DNA of 64,000 nt from Streptomyces sp. NBC_01241 (GTDB taxonomy: Bacteria > Actinomycetota > Actinomycetes > Streptomycetales > Streptomycetaceae): contig NZ_CP108494.1 of the NCBI RefSeq assembly GCF_041435435.1, positions 7,350,501 through 7,414,500 on the forward strand. The letters run 5' to 3'. This document shows positions 17,314-25,290 of this stretch, in pieces. Under the pieces are notes generated by a model. It did no database searches and had not been told where the DNA came from. It saw only the letters and a program-made list of their open reading frames with translations. Position numbers and translations under genes: made by a program. How positions within the stretch are numbered: the stretch's first letter is position 1; the number at the start of each line of letters is the position of its first letter.

Positions 17314-18468
17314 TCAGGAAACCGGGTCGAGGAGCGAGTCGAAGGGGGCCGGAAGCCGTTTCCACGCCTCGGGCCCCGCGGCGTACTCGACGTCGGTGAG
17401 CAGGCAGGAGTCGAGGAGCCGCGCCACCCCGTCGCGGTCGAGGCCGGGGGAGGTGAACACGAGGTGCTGGCAGCAGTCGCCGTGCTCGGGGTGCCAGTCG
17501 AGCGAGGCCGCCGCCCGGCGCATCGGATCCACCAGGTCCCAGGCGGCGTCCGGCAGGGAGGCCAGCCACGGGCCCGCGTTCTCTACGCAGAGCGCACCAC
17601 CGGCGGCGTCCCAGGCAAGCAGGGTGTCGGGGCGGTCGGCGAGCCAGAACCGCCCACGGCTGCGCGCGGCCGCGCAGCACAGGTCTTCCAGCGCCTGGTA
17701 GAGCCGTTCGGGGTGGAAGGGCCGGCGGCGGTGCCAGACGAGCGTGGCGACCCCGGCCTCGTCCGCCTCCTGCGGCAGCAGCGCGCAGGCGGGGTGCTGG
17801 GCCGCCGCGGCCGATTCCACGTCGAAGCCGGCGAAGGCCGACTCGCCGAGTTCCCCCGAACCGGCGGGCACCTGACGCGCGGTCGGGTGGAGCTGGGTGA
17901 GCAGCGCGCGGTCCTCGTCGTCGGCGGCTTCGCTGTCGACAAGAGCGATCACGGGCGCGTACTCCAGCTGCCGCGCCCAGGTGTCGCCCACGGTCCGCCG
18001 GTCCGTGGCGGCCGCCGCGAGCCCCGCCTCGGCCAGGTCGTCGCCGTTCCCGAGGTAGGGCAGCACGAGCGCCGGGTCGACGGCGGTCATCACGTTGGTG
18101 AGTTCGAGCGCGTGACCGCCGTGCGCAACGACGACCTCGGCCATCGCCCTGGGCTCGACGGAGTCCCACAGCTCGACGATCGCCAGCCCGGCCGGACCGG
18201 TGCCGGCCAGCCGCTCCAGCTCGGGTACCAGGTCCTCGCGCAGCGCGCAGCAAGCGCAGTCGTTGACGAGCGGGGCGTCACCGCGGGACAGCTCACCCGA
18301 CGCGTCCCGCACGACACGCCGCACGGTGCCTTCGGCGGCGGTGGCCAGATCGTGGTGGAGGGCGACGCTGCCGGGGACGGTACGCAGCAGCCGGTCCACG
18401 ACCTCCTTGCGGGCGTCGGAGTGGAGCCCGCCGACGATCACGACGGGCAACCGGGCCTGGTCCTGCAT
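17314..18468 (-). CDS. COG0523/CobW-family protein lacking the P-loop
   Basis: 384 residues. COG0523 proteins are GTP-driven metallochaperones; those in zinc-starvation loci are thought to deliver scarce zinc. The family CxCC motif is present as CACC at residues 71-74 (followed by ALREDLVPEL), as is the later ELWDSVEP switch-like segment. The C-terminal domain ends with the CobW_C-like QHLVFTSPGLDRDGVARLL. The N-terminal Walker A site, normally GxxGxGK(S/T), reads GGLHSDARKEV, without the GK(S/T). GTP binding should therefore be weak or absent. Its ATG overlaps the L31 stop (TGATG). Confidence 0.85.
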   Translation of the reverse strand: MQDQARLPVVIVGGLHSDARKEVVDRLLRTVPGSVALHHDLATAAEGTVRRVVRDASGELSRGDAPLVNDCACCALREDLVPELERLAGTGPAGLAIVELWDSVEPRAMAEVVVAHGGHALELTNVMTAVDPALVLPYLGNGDDLAEAGLAAAATDRRTVGDTWARQLEYAPVIALVDSEAADDEDRALLTQLHPTARQVPAGSGELGESAFAGFDVESAAAAQHPACALLPQEADEAGVATLVWHRRRPFHPERLYQALEDLCCAAARSRGRFWLADRPDTLLAWDAAGGALCVENAGPWLASLPDAAWDLVDPMRRAAASLDWHPEHGDCCQHLVFTSPGLDRDGVARLLDSCLLTDVEYAAGPEAWKRLPAPFDSLLDPVS

Positions 18469-18722
18469 CAGTTCGCCCCGCGACGGCCGTAGCGGCGCTC
18501 GAACCGCTCGACGCGTCCGGCGGTGTCCAGAACGCGCGCGGTACCCGTGTAGAAGGGATGGCTCGCGGAGGAGATTTCGACATCGACGACGGGGTAGGTG
18601 TTGCCGTCCTCCCACTCGACCGTCTTGTCGCTGGTCGCGGTGGAACGGGTGAGGAAGGCGGAGCCGGCGGCCTTGTCACGGAAGACGACGGGGCCGTACT
18701 CGGGGTGGATTCCGGGCTTCAT
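18468..18722 (-). CDS. rpmE2: 50S ribosomal protein L31 type B, zinc-free
   Basis: 84 residues beginning MKPGIHPEYGPVVFRDK and containing SHPFYTGTARVLDTAGRVERFERRYG, the type B L31 pattern. There are no cysteines, so the zinc-binding CxxC of type A L31 is missing. Under zinc limitation this form displaces the zinc-containing protein and frees its metal. It is the second gene of the Zur-controlled minus-strand run and overlaps the COG0523 start by one base. Confidence 0.95.
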   Translation of the reverse strand: MKPGIHPEYGPVVFRDKAAGSAFLTRSTATSDKTVEWEDGNTYPVVDVEISSASHPFYTGTARVLDTAGRVERFERRYGRRGAN

Positions 18723-18753
18723 GGGGGTGTCCTTCTGGATCGGGCGGGAGCGG

Positions 18754-18918
18754 TCAGCGCTCTTCGCGGAATTCGACGTGCTTGCGGGCGACCGGGTCGT
18801 ACTTGTGCACAACCATGCGCTCGGGGTCGTTCCGGCGGTTCTTGCGGGTGACGTACGTGTAGCCGGTCCCCGCGGTGGAGCGGAGCTTGACGACCGGGCG
18901 TAGTTCGTTGCGTGCCAT
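18754..18918 (-). CDS. rpmG: 50S ribosomal protein L33, zinc-free paralogue
   Basis: 54 residues: MARNELRPVVKLRSTAGTGY with the core YVTRKNRRNDPERMVVHKYDP. L33 normally has two CxxC pairs; none occurs here, identifying the zinc-independent form. It is the first gene of the minus-strand run, and its start lies 12 bases from the Zur-like box, which would overlap its promoter or leader. Confidence 0.95.
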   Translation of the reverse strand: MARNELRPVVKLRSTAGTGYTYVTRKNRRNDPERMVVHKYDPVARKHVEFREER

Positions 18919-18930
18919 GGCGCTACTATA

Positions 18931-18945
18931 TGGCAATGATTTCCA
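18931..18945. promoter_or_regulatory. Zur-like box between divergent zinc-response genes
   Basis: TGGCAATGATTTCCA reads as a 7-1-7 imperfect palindrome close to the actinobacterial Zur consensus (TGaaAATgATTttCA). It lies in the 66-base gap between the divergent rpmG and rpmB starts and could control both directions. The surrounding 25 bases are unusually AT-rich for this genome. Confidence 0.8.
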
Positions 18946-18984
18946 TTTCCAACAAGCGGTTCGCCGTGGAAAGCGGGTAGGGCC

Positions 18985-19221
18985 ATGTCCGCTCACTGCC
19001 AACTCACCGGCGCGCGACCGGAATTCGGCAACAACATCTCCCATTCGCATCGGCGCACCTCGCGCCGCTTCGACCCGAACATCCAGCGCAAGAGGTACTG
19101 GCTGCCGAGCGAGGGCCGGAACATCCGGCTGACGCTCAGCGCCAAGGCGATCAAGACCATCGACGCCATCGGGATCGAGGCGGCCGTCGCCCGCATCCGC
19201 GCCAGGGGAGTGAAGGTCTGA
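18985..19221 (+). CDS. rpmB: 50S ribosomal protein L28, zinc-response paralogue
   Basis: 78 residues starting MSAHCQLTGARPEFGNNISH and continuing RRTSRRFDPNIQRKRYW, the L28 core. A single Cys remains (Cys5), so the complete four-Cys zinc site of other L28 forms is not available. The stop overlaps the next start as TGATG. Divergent from rpmG across the Zur-like box. Confidence 0.93.
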   Translation: MSAHCQLTGARPEFGNNISHSHRRTSRRFDPNIQRKRYWLPSEGRNIRLTLSAKAIKTIDAIGIEAAVARIRARGVKV

Positions 19222-19526
19222 TGGCCAAGAAGAGCAAGATCGTGCAGAACGAGAAGCGCAAGGCGATCGTCGAGCGATATGCCGCCCGACGCGCCGAGTT
19301 GAAGGAGATCATCCGCAGACCGTCCACCACGGACACCGGACGCCGCGCCGCCGTGGACGAACTCCGGCGCCAGCCGCGTGACGCCAGCGCGACCCGGGTG
19401 CGAAACCGGGACGGTGTGGACGGGCGGCCGCGCGGGCACCTGCGCAAGTTCGGGCTTTCACGGGTGCGGATGCGTGAGCAGGCCCATGCCGGATTCCTTC
19501 CCGGAGTCACCAAGTCCTCCTGGTGA
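19221..19526 (+). CDS. rpsN: 30S ribosomal protein S14, zinc-free type
   Basis: 101 residues: MAKKSKIVQNEKRKAIVERY at the start and RPRGHLRKFGLSRVRMREQA before a short tail ending KSSW. This is the long S14 form without the CxxC-x12-CxxC zinc site of short S14. It is translationally coupled to rpmB (one-base overlap) and followed by a strong hairpin at 19.6 kb. Confidence 0.95.
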   Translation: MAKKSKIVQNEKRKAIVERYAARRAELKEIIRRPSTTDTGRRAAVDELRRQPRDASATRVRNRDGVDGRPRGHLRKFGLSRVRMREQAHAGFLPGVTKSSW

Positions 19527-19615
19527 CAAGGCTGTTCGAGGTAGGTGGCGGTCGGTCGCGGCGTCCGGCAGGAGGAGCGCGGTCGGCCGCCACCCGCGTG
19601 AAGGCGTGACATGGC

Positions 19616-19650
19616 GCAGCTCCGGTGATCGGACGGATCACCGGAGCTGC
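19616..19650. terminator. Bidirectional hairpin terminator after rpsN
   Basis: A perfect 15-base stem, GCAGCTCCGGTGATC pairing with GATCACCGGAGCTGC around a five-base loop, lies between rpsN and the convergent COG0523 remnant. There is no U-run, as is usual in Streptomyces. Confidence 0.8.
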
Positions 19651-19708
19651 GTCATGTGTGCCGGGCTGGACGATGCCGTGGCTGCGACCACCGCCCGACC
19701 CGGGGTTC

Positions 19709-20030
19709 TCAGGCCCGCGATACGGGTTCGGCATGCTCGTATTCGCAGGTGTCGTCGATGCCGTAGGTGTCCCACTCGGGGAACGGGTCGACGGACGGGA
19801 CGACTTCGCCCTCGGTCAGGAGACAGTCCGTCAGGGCCGTGCGCAGGAGATCGGCGTGCAGTCCCGTGCCGATGAACACCAACTCCTGACCCTGGGTGGT
19901 GTCCGTGTCGTGCGCACCGGAGGCCTCGAAGCGTGCGACGGAGCCGGCCTGCGACCACAGGTCGGTCACCTTCGGTCGACTGGCCGGCCAGAAGAAGCCC
20001 TTGGACCGCAGGATCAGGGTGCGGTGTCGA
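19709..20030 (-). pseudogene. COG0523/CobW C-terminal remnant
   Basis: The minus frame reads LILRSKGFFWPASRPKVTDL, then WSQAGSVARFE and ELVFIGTGLHADLLRTALTD, ending DPFPEWD and an acidic/His tail. This is the C-terminal domain of YciC/ZigA-type metallochaperones. No N-terminal GTPase domain is present: immediately upstream the sequence becomes the 3' end of the PstS gene in another frame. It is thus a truncated gene beside the zinc locus. The intact COG0523 protein here lacks a P-loop; this fragment may be what is left of its canonical partner. Confidence 0.8.
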
Positions 20031-21219
20031 GTGCGTCGAGGCTGCCGCGGGTCTGGCCGGAGCGCAGCGGCAGGAAGGTCTGCTGACCCGAGGCCACCTG
20101 CTGGCCCTCCTTGCTGAGGATGAACCGGAGCAACTCCTCCATGACCGGGTCCAGATGCTTCCCCGGCTGCTTGTTGGCGTTGAAATAGGTGACCCGGCTC
20201 AGCGGGTACACAGCCGAGGCGACGTTCTCGTACGTGGGGGCGTACGCCGGGCCGCCGGCGTGGTCGCTGAGCGAGATGACCTTGACCGCCGAGTCGACGT
20301 AGGCCATCCCCGTGTATCCGATGGCGTAGGGGTCCTCGGAGACCGCTTTGGAGAGGTTGAAGACGGTCTTCTCCCAGTGCACCGCTGGATCGGCGGGAGT
20401 CGTGCCGTCCGCCACCCCCGGACGCCACTCGCCGCGCTTGCCGTCGTGGTCGAGCACCCGCTGGCGAACGAACTCCTCGAAGCCGTTCCACGGCTGGATG
20501 CCTACGATGTGGACCGGCTTGTCGGCCCAGTCGCCGGTCGCACCCAGGTCGCCCCAGGTGGTGGCGGCCGCGCCGCCGCGGTTGTGGGTGGTGGACAGCA
20601 CGGCGTCGAGCTGGTCGAGGGAGAGCTTGTCCACCGGGTTCTTCTTGTTGACCATGAACCCGACCGAGTCCAGGAAGCCGAAGTGCCGGTAACTCCCCCC
20701 GGATATGGGGACGCTGAACGGGTCGTATCCGAAGGCGTCGTGGAAGCCCTCGATGTCGGTCGGCTTCAGTTCGCGCGATACAAAGACGCAGTCGAGCTTG
20801 CCCTTGATCAGCTCCAGTGCCCCGAGGCTTCCGGCGTACGGCGGGTTCACGCTGATGTGGACCTTGGGGTACTTCTTCTCGAATTCCTTGATCCACTTGT
20901 GGGAGAGGTCGGCGAGTACATCCGAGGCGGCGCACTCGTAGTCACCGCGCAGCGAGTTCTTCGGCTTGGCCCGGTACGTTCCCAGGCCGGTGTCGAGCGT
21001 CGGCTGGAGGAGTTCGGAAGTGGGGAGGGGGCGGCCGTTCGCCTTGTTGTACTCGTCCTGTTCCGGGGTCTGCGGGGTCACCTTTGTCTGCGGTGCGACG
21101 GCCCAAGTCGTCAGGCTGTCGGCGTGGTTGTCGGTGCTGGCGAGACTCGTGACGGTGCCGGCCGCCGCGAGTGCGACGGTGACGGCCAGCGCGGTTGCCG
21201 CGCGAGCTGTACGTTTCAT
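20014..21219 (-). CDS. PstS-like phosphate-binding protein
   Basis: 401 residues. An N-terminal signal peptide (MKRTARAATALAVTVALAAA) has no lipobox Cys, so a secreted protein is likelier than an anchored lipoprotein. The body has the PBP-like_2 phosphate fold features: FVSRELKPTDIEGF, PISGGSYRHFGFLDSVGFMV and, near the end, PLSRVTYFNANKQPG and FILSKEGQQVASGQQTFLPL. No pstC, pstA or pstB follows. I use the ATG at 21219 because the signal peptide begins there; an in-frame start 54 bases upstream would add an unrelated leader. Divergent from the Ada/AlkA gene. Confidence 0.85.
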   Translation of the reverse strand: MKRTARAATALAVTVALAAAGTVTSLASTDNHADSLTTWAVAPQTKVTPQTPEQDEYNKANGRPLPTSELLQPTLDTGLGTYRAKPKNSLRGDYECAASDVLADLSHKWIKEFEKKYPKVHISVNPPYAGSLGALELIKGKLDCVFVSRELKPTDIEGFHDAFGYDPFSVPISGGSYRHFGFLDSVGFMVNKKNPVDKLSLDQLDAVLSTTHNRGGAAATTWGDLGATGDWADKPVHIVGIQPWNGFEEFVRQRVLDHDGKRGEWRPGVADGTTPADPAVHWEKTVFNLSKAVSEDPYAIGYTGMAYVDSAVKVISLSDHAGGPAYAPTYENVASAVYPLSRVTYFNANKQPGKHLDPVMEELLRFILSKEGQQVASGQQTFLPLRSGQTRGSLDALDTAP

Positions 21220-21354
21220 CGATGGTCTCCCGGATGTAGGTCCGAAGGGCATCCGGGGAGGAACGCTCCGCACCCGGATGCCTGTCCTGCGATGGCGACC
21301 GGAACGCTAGGGCCGGGCACCCGGTGAGGGCCAGAAGGCTGCCGTTAATGCTCA

Positions 21355-21374
21355 TTGATCATCCTTTTGATCAT
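21355..21374. promoter_or_regulatory. AT-rich direct repeat in the pstS/ada intergenic region
   Basis: Two copies of TTGATCAT, 12 bases apart, with TGATCA palindromic in each. The stretch stands out from the GC-rich surroundings and lies between divergent genes. It does not match the GTTCACC repeats of a PHO box. A regulator binding site is a guess. Confidence 0.35.
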
Positions 21375-21494
21375 TCTGCTCAGGATCCGTCACCGAGTCG
21401 TCGGTCCGCTGGGAATTCGAAGAGACTCTGGCAGCGCGAGGTTGATGTCGAATTTTCGCGAGCCCCCGGATGCCCGGTGGTCGATGCTTGAACC

Positions 21495-22967
21495 ATGCAC
21501 ACCGACACCGAGCGCTGCGTGCGAGCCGTCCGGTCCAAGGACGCCCGCTTCGACGGATGGTTCTTCACAGCGGTCCTGACCACCCGGATCTACTGCCGCC
21601 CCAGCTGCCCCGTCGTGCCGCCCAAGGCCGAGAACATGACCTTCTACCCCAGCGCCGCCGCCTGCCAGCAGGCCGGGTTCCGGGCCTGCAAGCGGTGCCG
21701 GCCCGACACCAGCCCCGGCTCCCCGGAGTGGAACGCCCGCGCCGACTCCGTCGCCCGTGCGATGCGACTCATCCGGGACGGTGTCGTCGACCGCGAGGGC
21801 GTGCCCGGTCTCGCGGCCCGGCTCGGTTACTCCTCCCGGCAGATCGAGCGCCAGCTGCTCGCCGAGCTGGGTGCCGGTCCGCTCGCCCTGGCCCGGGCGC
21901 AGCGCGCGCAGACCGCGCGGCTGCTGATCGAGACGACCGGGCTGCCCATGGCCGAGGTCGCGTTCGCCGCCGGGTTCTCCTCGATCCGCACCTTCAACGA
22001 CACCGTCCGTGAGGTCTTCGCGCTCGCCCCGGGCGAGCTGCGCAGCCGCGCCACCCGGTCCGCGGCGCCATCGCCCACGCCCGGAGTGATAGTGCTGCGG
22101 CTGCCGTACCGGGCCCCGCTCAACCCGACGAACCTCTTCGGCCACCTCGCCGCGACCGCGGTCCCGGGCGTCGAGGAGTGGCGCGACGGCGCCTACCGCC
22201 GCACACTCACCCTCCGGTACGGGCACGGCATCGTCGCCCTCGCCCCGCACCCCGACTACATCGCCTGCCGGCTCCTCCTCACCGATCCGCGCGACCTCAC
22301 CCTCGCGATCAGCCGCTGCCGCTGGCTGCTCGACCTGGACGCCGACCCGGTGGCCGTCGACGACCGGTTGCGCGCCGATCCGCTGCTCGCCCCCCTGGTC
22401 GACAAGGCGCCCGGCCGACGGGTGCCACGCACCGTCGACGGTGCGGAATTCGCCGTACGGGCCGTGCTCGGGCAGCAGGTCTCGACCGCTGCCGCCCGCA
22501 CCCACGCGGCCCGTCTGGTCACCGCGCACGGTGTCCCCGTCGACGACCCGGAGGGCGGCCTCACCCATCTCTTCCCGGCCCCCGAGGCCCTCGCCGGTCT
22601 CGACCCCGAACAGCTCGCCCTGCCCGGCAGCCGCCGCACCACCCTCACCACCCTCGTCGGCGCACTCGCCGACGGCACGCTGCGACTCGGCACCGACACG
22701 GACTGGGAGAAGGCCCGGTCCGAACTGGCCGCTCTGCCCGGCTTCGGCCCCTGGACCGTCGAGGTGATCGCGATGCGGGCGCTCGGCGACCCGGACGCCT
22801 TCCTCCCCACCGACCTCGGTATCCGGCGCGCGGCCGAGGAGCTCGGCCTCCCGTCGACCCCCGCAAGGCTCACCGCCCGCGCGGCGGCCTGGCGTCCTTG
22901 GCGCGCCTACGCGGTTCAGTACCTCTGGACCGTGGACGATCACCCCATCAACCACCTGCCCGTATAA
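21495..22967 (+). CDS. Ada-type regulator fused to AlkA 3-methyladenine DNA glycosylase
   Basis: 490 residues in three parts. Residues ~5-75 are an Ada methyl-phosphotriester-sensing zinc domain with Cys34, Cys38, Cys65 and Cys68 (IYCRPSCP, ACKRCRP). Residues ~85-190 are an AraC-type HTH (GLAARLGYSSRQIERQLLAELG). From ~200 it is AlkA: LPYRAPLNPTNLFGHLAATA, VRAVLGQQVSTAAARTHAARL and the helix-hairpin-helix/catalytic region LPGFGPWTVEVIAMRALGDP with Asp in PTDLGIRRA. It excises alkylated purines and probably activates its own operon when methylated. It is followed 21 bases later by ogt. Confidence 0.93.
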   Translation: MHTDTERCVRAVRSKDARFDGWFFTAVLTTRIYCRPSCPVVPPKAENMTFYPSAAACQQAGFRACKRCRPDTSPGSPEWNARADSVARAMRLIRDGVVDREGVPGLAARLGYSSRQIERQLLAELGAGPLALARAQRAQTARLLIETTGLPMAEVAFAAGFSSIRTFNDTVREVFALAPGELRSRATRSAAPSPTPGVIVLRLPYRAPLNPTNLFGHLAATAVPGVEEWRDGAYRRTLTLRYGHGIVALAPHPDYIACRLLLTDPRDLTLAISRCRWLLDLDADPVAVDDRLRADPLLAPLVDKAPGRRVPRTVDGAEFAVRAVLGQQVSTAAARTHAARLVTAHGVPVDDPEGGLTHLFPAPEALAGLDPEQLALPGSRRTTLTTLVGALADGTLRLGTDTDWEKARSELAALPGFGPWTVEVIAMRALGDPDAFLPTDLGIRRAAEELGLPSTPARLTARAAAWRPWRAYAVQYLWTVDDHPINHLPV

Positions 22968-22988
22968 GTACGTTGGGAAAGATCACCC

Positions 22989-23513
22989 ATGACCGCGACG
23001 CATACCCGTACGGCGACCCGGCAGCACACGGTCGTCGACAGTCCGTACGGTCCGCTCACCCTCGTCGCCACCGACGGCGTCCTCGCGGGCCTCTACATGA
23101 CCGGCCAACGGCACCGCCCGCCCGAGGAGACCTTCGGGGAGCCCGACCCGCGCCCCTTCACGGAGACGATCCGCCAGCTCGACGCGTATTTCGCCGGTGA
23201 ACTGCGCGAGTTCGACCTGCCGTTGCACCTCGACGGCACCCCGTTCCAGCGCAGCGTCTGGGAGCAGCTCCGGCTGATTCCGTACGGCGAGACCCGCTCG
23301 TACGGCGAACTGGCCGAGCTCCTCGGCACATCGGGCGCCTCGCGTGCGGTGGGCCTCGCCAACGGCAAGAACCCGGTGGGCATCATCGTTCCGTGCCACC
23401 GCGTCATCGGCGCCTCGGGCAGCCTCACCGGTTACGGCGGCGGGCTCGACCGCAAGCAGCGGCTGCTGGCCTTCGAGAGCGGCACGCAGGACAACGCACC
23501 GGTGCTCTTCTGA
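22989..23513 (+). CDS. ogt: Methylated-DNA-protein-cysteine methyltransferase
   Basis: 174 residues. It removes O6-alkyl groups from guanine by transfer to its own Cys. The active-site block IIVPCHRVIGASG, the preceding GLANGKNPVG loop and FQRSVWEQLRLIPYGETRSY are all present. It lies 21 bases downstream of the Ada/AlkA gene and is probably co-transcribed as an alkylation-response pair. Confidence 0.95.
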   Translation: MTATHTRTATRQHTVVDSPYGPLTLVATDGVLAGLYMTGQRHRPPEETFGEPDPRPFTETIRQLDAYFAGELREFDLPLHLDGTPFQRSVWEQLRLIPYGETRSYGELAELLGTSGASRAVGLANGKNPVGIIVPCHRVIGASGSLTGYGGGLDRKQRLLAFESGTQDNAPVLF

Positions 23514-23543
23514 CATCGCCGAACGAACGCGTCGGGAAAACGC

Positions 23544-23578
23544 GAAGGACGGGCCTGGGAGAACCGAGCCCGTCCTTC
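23544..23578. terminator. Hairpin terminator between ogt and the TMEM165 gene
   Basis: GAAGGACGGGC pairs with GCCCGTCCTTC across a 13-base loop between two convergent genes, so it could serve both. Confidence 0.75.
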
Positions 23579-23631
23579 ACGGCCGTGCCGCTGCAGCAGG
23601 AACAACGCCGCGACCCGCAGCGGCACAGACG

Positions 23632-24213
23632 TCAGACGAAGATCTCCACAACGGTCCAGATCGCCAGCCCCAGCATGCAGATCCCACCGATCCGCTGAAC
23701 CGTCTTCAGCGGCACCCGCTTCGCGATGAACTGCCCTGCCAGCAGCGCCAGCGCCGAGACGGACATCAGGGCGGCGGCAGACCCGATCGCCGTGGACCAG
23801 GTGCCGTTGCTCGCCGCCAGATTGGCCGTCGTGATCTGGGTGAGGTCACCCCACTCGCTGATGAAGACCGCCATGAACGCGGTCGAGTAGACCGGCCAGA
23901 AGCCGGTCACCGTCCTCGTGGTGCCCTCCTCCTCGTCATCGCCGCCGCCGTTGCGCAGCAGCATGAACGCCCCGAACGCGAAGAGGGACGCCGAGACGAG
24001 CTTGACGATCCAGTCGGGCAGCAGCCCGATCAGGCTGCCCGCCCCGACGGCGATGGCGACGTGCACGATGAACGCGGACGACGTACCGAACCAGACATAC
24101 AGCGGTCGCATACGGGTGCCCATGGCAAGCGACGCGAACATCGTCTTGTCCGGGAGCTCCGCGAGGAAGATCAGCCCGAAGGCGGTGAGAATCGCCAGGG
24201 GGTCGAGGTGCAT
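23632..24213 (-). CDS. TMEM165/GDT1 family Mn/Ca exporter
   Basis: 193 residues, about six membrane helices in two inverted halves, each with the family's acidic motif: LAELPDKTMFASL near residue 20 and SEWGDLTQITTANL near residue 115. An acidic loop (GGGDDEEEG) lies between the halves. Bacterial members (MneA/Mnx type) export manganese. The yybP-ykoY riboswitch upstream on the same strand supports manganese export in particular. Confidence 0.92.
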   Translation of the reverse strand: MHLDPLAILTAFGLIFLAELPDKTMFASLAMGTRMRPLYVWFGTSSAFIVHVAIAVGAGSLIGLLPDWIVKLVSASLFAFGAFMLLRNGGGDDEEEGTTRTVTGFWPVYSTAFMAVFISEWGDLTQITTANLAASNGTWSTAIGSAAALMSVSALALLAGQFIAKRVPLKTVQRIGGICMLGLAIWTVVEIFV

Positions 24214-24325
24214 TCCGGGTGGCTTTCTGTGAGAGCCGGGCCCTGGGACCTTCGCGAAGCGCCACTCGGGCTTTTCGGAGGACCACTCGGCCCGGCATGA
24301 CGTCAGCGCCCACGGGGCGCGGGCG

Positions 24326-24440
24326 TGTCATACCTGACCGAAGGTCTCGCCCGCCCGTAAGGATCTACGGGCCCGGCCACCGGGAACCCGAGGGCTCCAG
24401 TGTGTCGACGACCGGTTTGCGGGGCTACTCCCCTTCGCAG
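24326..24440 (-). ncRNA. yybP-ykoY manganese riboswitch
   Basis: On the minus strand the leader opens with AAGGGGAGTAGCCCCGC near 24436-24420 and closes with GGGCGAGACCTTCGGTCAGG near 24351-24332. These are the two conserved boxes (GGGGAGUA and GCGAGACCUU) of the yybP-ykoY aptamer, with variable helices between. It lies about 110 bases upstream of the TMEM165 start, leaving room for an expression platform. High Mn2+ should turn expression on. Confidence 0.85.
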
Positions 24441-24551
24441 CCCTCAACATTACCCCACCGGCCGACGGGGGAGTGCAGGTGTTCGACCGGGTGGCAGGTA
24501 TCGGTACAGTCCCACGGTGATCATCCGCGCCGACACCGGAGGCGTCCCTGT

Positions 24552-24956
24552 ATGAGCCGCCGCACCCGCAAGGCCGCCCCGGCCCGGGGTATGCCCCGGC
24601 CCACCGTCAGTGTCTGCCGAGGCTGCTGCTGCGGGACGGCGAAGGTCCCGGACGTCGACCATGCCGGCCTGCTCGCCGAACTGCGCCACTCGCTCGGCGA
24701 GACCGCCACGGTCCGCGCCGTGGAGTGCCTGGACGCCTGCGAGCAGGCCGACGTCGTCGTCGTACAGCCCTCCGCGGAGGGGCGCGGGGCGGGCGGCCGC
24801 CCGGTCTGGCTCGGGTTGGTCAACGACCCGGACGCCGTGAAGGACATCGCAGCCTGGGTCGGCGCGGGCGGCCCGGGCCTGGCGGACGCGCCCGAGATCC
24901 TCGACCTGTACACCTTCCGCCCCTCGCGCCGCGTACAGCGGGAACTCGACCACTAG
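24552..24956 (+). CDS. (2Fe-2S) ferredoxin-like domain protein
   Basis: 134 residues. A thioredoxin-like 2Fe-2S fold is suggested by VCRGCCCGT near the N-terminus (the Cys pair spaced as in small [2Fe-2S] ferredoxins) and ECLDACEQADVVVVQP further on, which supplies the second Cys pair. A cytosolic electron carrier or metal-binding protein is likely; no redox partner is adjacent. It is divergent from the riboswitch-controlled exporter. Confidence 0.8.
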   Translation: MSRRTRKAAPARGMPRPTVSVCRGCCCGTAKVPDVDHAGLLAELRHSLGETATVRAVECLDACEQADVVVVQPSAEGRGAGGRPVWLGLVNDPDAVKDIAAWVGAGGPGLADAPEILDLYTFRPSRRVQRELDH

Positions 24957-24983
24957 GGTCTTTCGTTTGGATCATTGGCCGGA

Positions 24984-25290
24984 TCAGGGAGCGGGGTCGG
25001 GGGCTGCGCCCAGCCGCTCCAGCAACGCGGGGAGCGCCGTGCCGATGGGCTCGCGGATGGTCTCCTCGGCCAGTTCGTATGGGCTGTATTGGCCGTATTG
25101 TCCCGGCGTCGGCCACCCGTACGTACCCGTCGCCGCATCGTGCGCGCCCTCGCGCAGCAGCGGGAGCAGCAGACCGCGCTCCGGCCTCTGCTGCCCGCGG
25201 ACGGAGCCGCGTACCGGCTTCGCGCCGTCCAGCGCGAAAAGCGAATAGTCGGGGAAGCCCGGCTTGGTGCCCTTGTGAGCCGATGGGTCA
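24984..25290 (-). pseudogene. Unrecognised C-terminal coding remnant
   Basis: The minus frame ending at TGA 24986-24984 reads about 100 codons with a strong Streptomyces third-position bias: FPDYSLFALDGAKPV, LLPLLREGAHDAATGTYGW and LAEETIREPIGTALPALLER. It has no convincing start or ribosome site, and just upstream another frame ends in a similar ETRPVEG segment. I read it as the 3' end of a larger gene or an unusually small gene; I cannot name the family. Confidence 0.35.

Noticed and set aside
21355..21374. PHO box for the PstS-like gene
   Set aside because: The repeat is TTGATCAT with a 12-base period, not the 11-base GTTCACC-type repeat bound by PhoP in Streptomyces.
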